Below the pieces are notes generated by a model that saw only the letters and a program-made list of their open reading frames with translations, ran no database searches and was not told where the DNA came from. Shown here in pieces: positions 58,746-64,000 of a stretch of 64,000 nucleotides of DNA. Both the position numbers and the translations under genes were made by a program. Position 1 is the first letter of the stretch. Each line of letters opens with the position of its first letter. The DNA comes from WHTK01 sp963711035. Its GTDB lineage: Bacteria > Chloroflexota > Dehalococcoidia > DSTF01 > WHTK01. The stretch lies in contig CAVQCN010000005.1 in the NCBI GenBank assembly GCA_963711035.1, forward strand, positions 62,001 to 126,000. The letters run 5' to 3'.

Positions 58746-59900
58746 ATGGGCGCGCTGAGCGACCTCAAAGTGCTCGAAGTCACGCGCGGCATGGCGGGAC
58801 CCCGCTGCGCGTTACTCCTCTCCGACTTCGGCGCCGACATCATCCGCGTCGACCAGCCCGGTAGCCTGCGCCAGGCTCCTGACGACCTCGTCTGGCTGCG
58901 CGACCGGCGCAGCATCGCCATCGACCTCTCACGCCCCGACGGACGCGACCTGCTGTTGCGTCTCGCCACAAACGTCGACGTGCTGCTCAGCGAACCAGGC
59001 CTCGACGGCGTCGATCCTGTCGGCATGACGTACGAGGAGCTGGCAGCCGTGAACCCGCGCCTGATCTGGTGCCGCATCACGGGCTATGGCGACGAGGGCC
59101 CCATGGCGCGCTCCTGGGCCGCCGACCACGTCGTCTCGGCGCGCTACGGCGTCTACGACCAGCCCGGCTGGCGCCCCGGCCCCACCTTCCTGACACTGCC
59201 TGTCCCGAGCATCGGCGCCGCCTTACTGGCGTTGCAGGGCATCGGCACGGCGCTCTACATGCGAGAGCAAAGCGGCCGAGGCCAGGAGGTGACGACCTCG
59301 CTGCTGGCCGGGGCCCTTGCGTTTCACGCCGGCATTGTCAGCGTCAGCAACGGCAGCCCGATCAACGCCCGCGCCGGCCTGAGGCGCGGCCCCACCGGCG
59401 ACCGGCCCTTCTACAGCGTCTACGAGTGCGCCGACGGCCGCTGGCTGCAGTTCGGCTGTCTCTCCACCGACTTTCAGCAGCGCGCCATCCAGACACTCGA
59501 CATCGAGGCAGAAATGTCCAACCTCGGCTTTGGCACGCCCGCGGCGGTCGAGCACCAGGACGAGATCAAGACAAAGGTCGCGGAACGCATGCAGACGCGG
59601 CCCTACGGCGAATGGGCCGAGCTCTTCGAAGAGAAGGATGTCCCCTACGCCGAAGCGCAGCCCACCGAGGCGCTCTTTGACGACCCGCAGGTGCAGGACC
59701 AGTGGTTGATTATCAACCTCACGGATCCCACCCTCGGCCCGATAGACCAGATGGGCCAGATCGTCCGCTTCTCAGACGAGGAATGGACTATGCCTACGCC
59801 CGCACCGCTGGCCGGGGCAGACACGGACGCCATCTGCCGCGAAGCCGGCCTCAGCGATGAGGAGATCGCGGGCCTGCGCCAGGACGGAGTGATCGCGTGA
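58746..59900 (+). CDS. CaiB/BaiF-type (class III) CoA transferase 1, catalytic Asp replaced
   Basis: 384 aa. LSDLKVLEVTRGMAGPRCALLLSDFGADIIRV is the family start, and GRGQEVTTSLLAGALAF closes the first domain. At the position of the catalytic Asp (Asp169 in formyl-CoA transferase), the alignable segment is LTLPVPSIGAALLAL, giving Ser155. It may be inactive or act as a partner subunit of the next gene, which overlaps it by four bases. Confidence 0.85.
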   Translation: MGALSDLKVLEVTRGMAGPRCALLLSDFGADIIRVDQPGSLRQAPDDLVWLRDRRSIAIDLSRPDGRDLLLRLATNVDVLLSEPGLDGVDPVGMTYEELAAVNPRLIWCRITGYGDEGPMARSWAADHVVSARYGVYDQPGWRPGPTFLTLPVPSIGAALLALQGIGTALYMREQSGRGQEVTTSLLAGALAFHAGIVSVSNGSPINARAGLRRGPTGDRPFYSVYECADGRWLQFGCLSTDFQQRAIQTLDIEAEMSNLGFGTPAAVEHQDEIKTKVAERMQTRPYGEWAELFEEKDVPYAEAQPTEALFDDPQVQDQWLIINLTDPTLGPIDQMGQIVRFSDEEWTMPTPAPLAGADTDAICREAGLSDEEIAGLRQDGVIA

Positions 59901-61075
59901 CGCAGCCGCTCGCAGGCATCAAGGCCCTCGACCTGTCGCAGGTCATCGCTGGACCCTTCGGCGGCGCCCTGCTGGCGCAGTCCGGCGCCGACGTGATCAA
60001 GATCGAGCCGCTCACCGGCGAAATGACGCGATCGAGCGTCGCAACCAGCTTCTACGGCCTCAACTACGGCAAGCGCGGCCTGGCGCTGAACCTGCGCTCC
60101 ACGGAGGGGCAGGAGGTCATGTACCGCCTCGTGCGCAACGCCGACGTACTGATCGAGAACTTCCGTCCCGGCGTCATGGACCGCCTCCACGTCGGCTATG
60201 AGAAGCTGGCCGAGATCAACCCACGCCTCGTCTTCGCCAGCGTAAGCGCCTTCGGCCAGAGTGGCCCCTACGCGCATCGTCCCGGCTTCGACCCGCTGCT
60301 GCAGGCGATGACCGGAATCGAGCGAGCCCAGGGCGGCGAGCACAACCCGCCCGTCTTCCTCCGCATCGCCGTGACGGACTACACGACGGCGATGATGCAG
60401 GCGGCCGCCGTGACGTTCGCGCTGTTCGCCCGCGAGAAAAGCGGCCGCGGCCAGTGCCTCAACCTGTCGCTGCTGCGCTCCGGTATTTTCGTCAACGGCG
60501 AGGCGTTCACTCGCTACCCGGGACGCCCATCGCGCCCCCTGCCCGACGAGGGGCAGAACGGCTTCGGGCCGCTGGACCGCATGTACCAGTGCGCCGACGA
60601 CTGGATCTTCCTCCTGGTCGAGGACGATCAGGAGCGCTGGTTCAACCTGCTCAGCCTGCCCGACATGACTCACCTGCGCTCCGACCCACTGTTCGCCGAC
60701 CCGGTCGCGCGGCAGACGAACGCGACCGTCCTCACGCAGCAGCTAGAGAAGTTGTTCCTGACGCGCAACGCAAGCGAGTGGCTGGCGGACCTCGAAGCCG
60801 CCGCCGTGCCCTGCGCTCCGGTCGTGACCGGGTACGAGCGCCGCTTCTTCGAGGACGTGCAGCCCATCGTCAATCGTTACACCGTCGCGGGCCAGCACCA
60901 CGAGAGCGGGCGCGTCGAGCATCCCGGCGCCTTGATCAAGTTCTCGGCGTCGGAGCACCCGCCGGAGGGCCGCTCCAGTCCCGGCCTCGGCGAGCACACG
61001 AAGGAGATCCTGGCCGAGCTCGGCTACACTGCCAGCCAGATCGAGGGCATGCGCGCCACGGGCATCGTGCTGTAA
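59897..61075 (+). CDS. CaiB/BaiF-type CoA transferase 2
   Basis: 392 aa from a GTG overlapping the previous stop (GTGA). LAGIKALDLSQVIAGPFGGALLAQSGADVIKIE, LRIAVTDYTTAMMQAAAV with the catalytic Asp in place, and SGRGQCLNLSLLRSG. The coupled pair may form a hetero-oligomer. Transfers CoA between acids, substrate unknown. Confidence 0.92.
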   Translation: MTQPLAGIKALDLSQVIAGPFGGALLAQSGADVIKIEPLTGEMTRSSVATSFYGLNYGKRGLALNLRSTEGQEVMYRLVRNADVLIENFRPGVMDRLHVGYEKLAEINPRLVFASVSAFGQSGPYAHRPGFDPLLQAMTGIERAQGGEHNPPVFLRIAVTDYTTAMMQAAAVTFALFAREKSGRGQCLNLSLLRSGIFVNGEAFTRYPGRPSRPLPDEGQNGFGPLDRMYQCADDWIFLLVEDDQERWFNLLSLPDMTHLRSDPLFADPVARQTNATVLTQQLEKLFLTRNASEWLADLEAAAVPCAPVVTGYERRFFEDVQPIVNRYTVAGQHHESGRVEHPGALIKFSASEHPPEGRSSPGLGEHTKEILAELGYTASQIEGMRATGIVL

Positions 61076-61119
61076 GCCATGAGCATCGCAGCGAGACTGA
61101 GTAGACCTCCCACGCCAGT
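61076..61119 (+). repeat. Degenerate stop-linked hairpin repeat (copy I)
   Basis: After the TAA stop: GCCAT-GAGC-ATCGC, an imperfect version of the stop-linked hairpin, followed by AGCGAGACTGAG. Immediately upstream of repeat R3. Confidence 0.35.
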
Positions 61120-61240
61120 GGGGCCAGTGGGGGCGAAGCCCCTGCGGGGGGAGTCTGAGGGGTCTCCCCTCAGTTCTCCACAATTGGTGGGGCGGGGGCG
61201 AAACAGCGCACCAGCGATGTGGAGCGAACCTGGCGAGTAC
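61120..61240 (+). repeat. Intergenic repeat family R, copy R3
   Basis: Head GGGGCCAGTGGGGGCGAAGC, hairpin CTGAGGGG-TCT-CCCCTCAG (61155-61173), tail AACAGCGCACCAGCGATGTG. The hairpin bases differ from R1 and R2 by paired changes. Confidence 0.65.
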
Positions 61241-61305
61241 ACGACAGCGGTCCAAGCACCGTCGAACCGACGCCGGACGGCTGAACCAATGACGGAGAGT
61301 GCCGG

Positions 61306-62514
61306 ATGACCTCCCAGACCTTGCCAGCCGCCCTCGAAGGCGTCCGCGTCATCGACCTCACGCACTACATCGCGGGGCCGTATTGCACGAAGCTGCTCGC
61401 GGACTACGGCGCCGACGTGATCAAGATCGAGCGCCCGGACGGCGGCGACCCGGCGCGACGCATCGGCCCCTTCTTCCACGACGCGCCGCACCTTGAAGGC
61501 TCCGGCCTCTTCCTGCACCTCAACACCAACAAGCGCTCGATCACGCTGAACCTGAAGAGCGAGGCCGGCAAGCATGTCTTCCGCGACCTCGTGCGCGACG
61601 CCGACATCGTCGTCGAGAGCTTCTCTCCGCGCGTCATGCCTTCGCTCGGCCTCGAGTACGCGGCGCTGGAAGCGCTGAACTCGAAGCTGACAATGACGTC
61701 GATCTCGAACTACGGCCAGACGGGGCCCTACCGTGACTACAAGGCCACCGAGATCACGCTGTACGCCATGGGCGGCAGCATGTACCAGACCGGTGAGGAG
61801 TACCGCGAGCCCGTCAAACTCGGCATGACCGTCGAGCAGTTCCTCTGCGGCACCGTCGCCGCGTCGGCCACAATGGGCGCGTTCATGGGCGCGACGCTGC
61901 ACGGCATCGGCCAGCACCTGGACCTGTCGCTACACGAGATCATGACGGGCAACCAGGACCGCTCCCTGACCAACCTGACCGATTTTCAGCACACCGGCGA
62001 CCTGCCCGTGCGCCACCTGGAGTCGTCGTCAGGGTTTTCGCCGACGCTGCCGGTCACGGACGGCTACGTACAGTTCTACAGCATCCCGCGCACCTGGAAG
62101 CGCATCTGCGAGATGATCGCGCGCCCCGACCTGGCGGACGACCCTGAGCTCAACAATCCGACGAAGCCGGACTCGAAGGAGACGGTCGTCGTCACACTGC
62201 TCCAGTGGCTGGACGGCCGCAAGAAGCAGGACGTGATGGAGATGGCCCAGACATACGGCATCTTCTGCTCCGCCGTGAACACGACGGAGGACGTCTTCCG
62301 CGACCCGCACGCCCTCGATCGCGGATTCCTGGTCGAGATCGACCACCCGTACACCGGCCCGCTGCGCTATCCCGGCGCGCCGTTCCGCATGATGGAGACG
62401 CCGTGGCGCGCCGGCCGAGCGCCGCTGCTGGGCGAGCACACCGCCGAGGTGCTGGCGACGCTGGGATACGGCAACGAGGACGTCGTGCGACTACGAGAGC
62501 AGGGGGCGATCTAA
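61306..62514 (+). CDS. CaiB/BaiF-type CoA transferase 3, Glu near the catalytic position
   Basis: 402 aa. LEGVRVIDLTHYIAGPYCTKLLADYGADVIKIERP is the family start, and IGQHLDLSLHEIMTG ends the first domain. The catalytic-Asp region reads KLGMTVEQFLCGTVAAS, with Glu or Gln rather than Asp at or next to that position. It may have altered or lost activity. Separate from genes 1-2 by the repeat R3 gap. Confidence 0.88.
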   Translation: MTSQTLPAALEGVRVIDLTHYIAGPYCTKLLADYGADVIKIERPDGGDPARRIGPFFHDAPHLEGSGLFLHLNTNKRSITLNLKSEAGKHVFRDLVRDADIVVESFSPRVMPSLGLEYAALEALNSKLTMTSISNYGQTGPYRDYKATEITLYAMGGSMYQTGEEYREPVKLGMTVEQFLCGTVAASATMGAFMGATLHGIGQHLDLSLHEIMTGNQDRSLTNLTDFQHTGDLPVRHLESSSGFSPTLPVTDGYVQFYSIPRTWKRICEMIARPDLADDPELNNPTKPDSKETVVVTLLQWLDGRKKQDVMEMAQTYGIFCSAVNTTEDVFRDPHALDRGFLVEIDHPYTGPLRYPGAPFRMMETPWRAGRAPLLGEHTAEVLATLGYGNEDVVRLREQGAI

Positions 62515-62516
62515 CG

Positions 62517-63809
62517 ATGGCAAAGCTACCGCTGGAAGGCGTCCGCATCATCGACATGACCGTCGTCTGGTCGGGTCCATTCGCCGCGTACCTGCTCTGC
62601 GACATGGGCGCCGAGGTGATCCGCGTCGAGTCGCTGCAGCGCTGGGACACGCTGATTCGCGGCATGAACCTCTCGATCGACCGGATGCGCGCCCACGGCG
62701 CCACGATCCCGCCCGAAGCCGGTCCCTGGGACGTGAGTCGCAACTGGAACACGATGGCGCGCGGCAAGCTGAGCATGACCGCCGACCTCACCCGGCCCGA
62801 GGGCCGTGAGGTGTTCTACCGTCTCGCGGCCAGGAGCGACGTCTTCATCGAGAACAACGCCCTCGGCGTCGTCGACAAGCTGGGCATCGACTACGAGACG
62901 CTGAAGCAGCACAACCCCGAGCTGATCATGCTCTCGATGCCCGCCTTCGGCCGCACTGGGCCTTACCGCAACTACCGTGGTTACGGCGCCAACATGGAGG
63001 GCGTCATGGGCCACGGCATGCTGCGCGGCTACGCCGACATGGACCCCACGCACAACGCCACGGTGCTGTACTCGGACGCGGCTGCCGGCTCGCTCGGCGC
63101 CTTCGCCGTGCTGACGGCGCTATACCACAAGAAGCGCACCGGCAAGGGGCAGCTCATCGACTTCTCGCAGGCAGAAGCGGTAGCGCAAGCCTACAGCCAG
63201 GCCTACATGGACTACTCGATGAACGGCCGCGTGCAGGGCACCTACGGCAACCGCCACCCGAGCCGCGCGCCGCAGAACGTCTACCGCTGCGCCGGCGAGG
63301 ACGACTGGCTAACGATCTCCTGCGGCAGCGACGCGGAGTTCCGCGCTCTGTGCGGGGTCATCGGCCGACCGGAGCTGGCGGACGACCCGCGCTTCACCGA
63401 CAGCCTCAGCCGCTACCGCAACCAGGACGCCCTCGACGTCGAGATCGGCGCCTGGACGCGCGAGCAGGATCACGTCGACGCGTTCTACGCGCTGCAGGCT
63501 GCCGGCGTTCCCGCGGGGCCGGTGATGACGCCGGACGAGATCTACGCCGACCCCCACCTGCAGGCCCGCGACGTCTGGCAGGACGTGACGCTGAAGATGA
63601 TCGGTACGCACACGTACCTGAAACCGATCATTGGCAAGATGTCGAAGACGCCGCTCGACATCCGCCGGGCAGCTCCCACCCTCGGCCAGGACAACGACTA
63701 CGTCTACAAGGAACTCCTGGGCTACACGGACGCCGAGTACCAGTGGTTCATCGACAACGACCACGCCGGTACCCAGTACGTCATGCAACGCAACCAGCCG
63801 TCCGGCTGA
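62517..63809 (+). CDS. CaiB/BaiF-type CoA transferase 4
   Basis: 430 aa from the ATG at 62517, two bases after the previous stop. LEGVRIIDMTVVWSGPFAAYLLCDMGAEVIRVE, TVLYSDAAAGSLGAFAVL with the catalytic Asp, and TGKGQLIDFSQAEAV. Probably works with or instead of gene 3. Ends at a strong terminator. Confidence 0.92.
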   Translation: MAKLPLEGVRIIDMTVVWSGPFAAYLLCDMGAEVIRVESLQRWDTLIRGMNLSIDRMRAHGATIPPEAGPWDVSRNWNTMARGKLSMTADLTRPEGREVFYRLAARSDVFIENNALGVVDKLGIDYETLKQHNPELIMLSMPAFGRTGPYRNYRGYGANMEGVMGHGMLRGYADMDPTHNATVLYSDAAAGSLGAFAVLTALYHKKRTGKGQLIDFSQAEAVAQAYSQAYMDYSMNGRVQGTYGNRHPSRAPQNVYRCAGEDDWLTISCGSDAEFRALCGVIGRPELADDPRFTDSLSRYRNQDALDVEIGAWTREQDHVDAFYALQAAGVPAGPVMTPDEIYADPHLQARDVWQDVTLKMIGTHTYLKPIIGKMSKTPLDIRRAAPTLGQDNDYVYKELLGYTDAEYQWFIDNDHAGTQYVMQRNQPSG

Positions 63810-63818
63810 CGAACACAA

Positions 63819-63849
63819 AGGCGCCTCGGCCTGCGTGACCGAGGCGCCT
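63819..63849 (+). terminator. Terminator between convergent genes
   Basis: AGGCGCCTCGG pairs perfectly with CCGAGGCGCCT around a 9-base loop. Confidence 0.8.
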
Positions 63850-63874
63850 CCTGCTCCTCTGCGAAACGAAATGG

Positions 63875-64000
63875 CTAGCTGCGTGTCGGCAGCGCCACGA
63901 TAGCGTCGCCGGGCGTAGTCTTCTGCCCTGCGTCAGCCTTGGGGCGGCCGTCGTCGTCGGCTTTGCCGCGCTCGGTCCAGATCTCGAGCTCGACGCGGTG
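63875..64000 (-). CDS. C-terminal end of a MaoC-like dehydratase (partial)
   Basis: The last 41 codons of a minus-strand gene that enters from beyond the window: HRVELEIWTERGKADDDGRP, then QKTTPGDAIVALPTRS. The VELE-W-E and TTPG-A-VALP pattern is typical of the end of MaoC/acyl dehydratase hotdog proteins, which fits the neighbouring CoA-transferase genes. The rest is outside the window. Confidence 0.5.
   Translation of the reverse strand, partial: HRVELEIWTERGKADDDGRPKADAGQKTTPGDAIVALPTRS

Noticed and set aside
1..64000. CRISPR array or cas genes
   Set aside because: No regularly spaced direct repeats and no Cas-like proteins anywhere in the window; the repeats seen are dispersed and structured.

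Overview
The window is high-GC, gene-dense bacterial DNA that I assign, without certainty, to the Chloroflexota. The reasons are the mix of small YciI-like, DUF6295-like and DUF6941-like proteins, several class III CoA transferases, leaderless promoters, and intergenic repeats like those known from Chloroflexi. There is no rRNA operon or CRISPR array. The stable RNAs are an RNase P RNA and one tRNA-Arg.

Layout. 0-5 kb: RNase P RNA, an ECF42-type sigma factor operon with two DGPF (YciI-like) proteins and a matching promoter, a TusA/DsrE2 sulfur-carrier pair, and a 3D-domain protein. 5-14 kb: a MurE-like ligase, small membrane proteins, a penicillin-acylase family hydrolase, dienelactone hydrolase and a 2-hydroxyacid dehydrogenase. 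14-20 kb: a catabolic block (tandem ABM protein, Rieske oxygenase alpha and frameshifted beta subunits, tandem NIPSNAP protein), then AlkA (frameshifted), a DsbA-family protein with an in-frame TGA at its active site, and a phosphatase. 20-26.5 kb: central metabolism (pyruvate kinase, succinyl-CoA synthetase) and an ABC exporter. 26.5-29.5 kb: a membrane-anchored sigma/anti-sigma-like fusion and a secretion-ATPase-like protein. 29.6-32.0 kb: a small island of unknown, lower-GC genes between tRNA-Arg and a duplicated fragment of its 5' half. 32-40.5 kb: NhaA, ComM, two MFS transporters, a cupin, and a UPF0016 transporter behind a yybP-ykoY (Mn2+) riboswitch. 40.6-46.4 kb: two ABC transporter operons, one led by a YtrA-type GntR regulator. 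46.4-54.5 kb: aldo/keto reductase, NudC, a thioesterase, class I aldolase convergent with GlpX FBPase, and a two-component system. 54.8-57.4 kb: a structured leader with a strong terminator before TadE/TadG-like pilus genes. 57.5-64 kb: a MoaD-like protein, a TIGR03084-like protein, four CaiB/BaiF CoA transferases, and the end of a MaoC-like gene.

Working together. The Rieske/ABM/NIPSNAP block and the CoA-transferase/thioesterase/MaoC set fit oxidative use of aromatic or other organic acids that are activated as CoA esters. Aldolase plus GlpX FBPase, pyruvate kinase and SucCD supply central carbon flow. ECF42, the membrane-anchored sigma-like protein, the two-component system, YtrA, the riboswitch and the Tad leader provide several layers of regulation.

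The most notable points are the candidate selenocysteine in the DsbA-family protein with a SECIS-like hairpin just downstream, a repeat family whose covarying hairpin sits on stop codons, the tRNA-flanked island, the sigma/anti-sigma-like fusion and the unassigned leader before the Tad genes. Three genes carry apparent single-base insertions, so sequence error must be excluded before single-base features are trusted.
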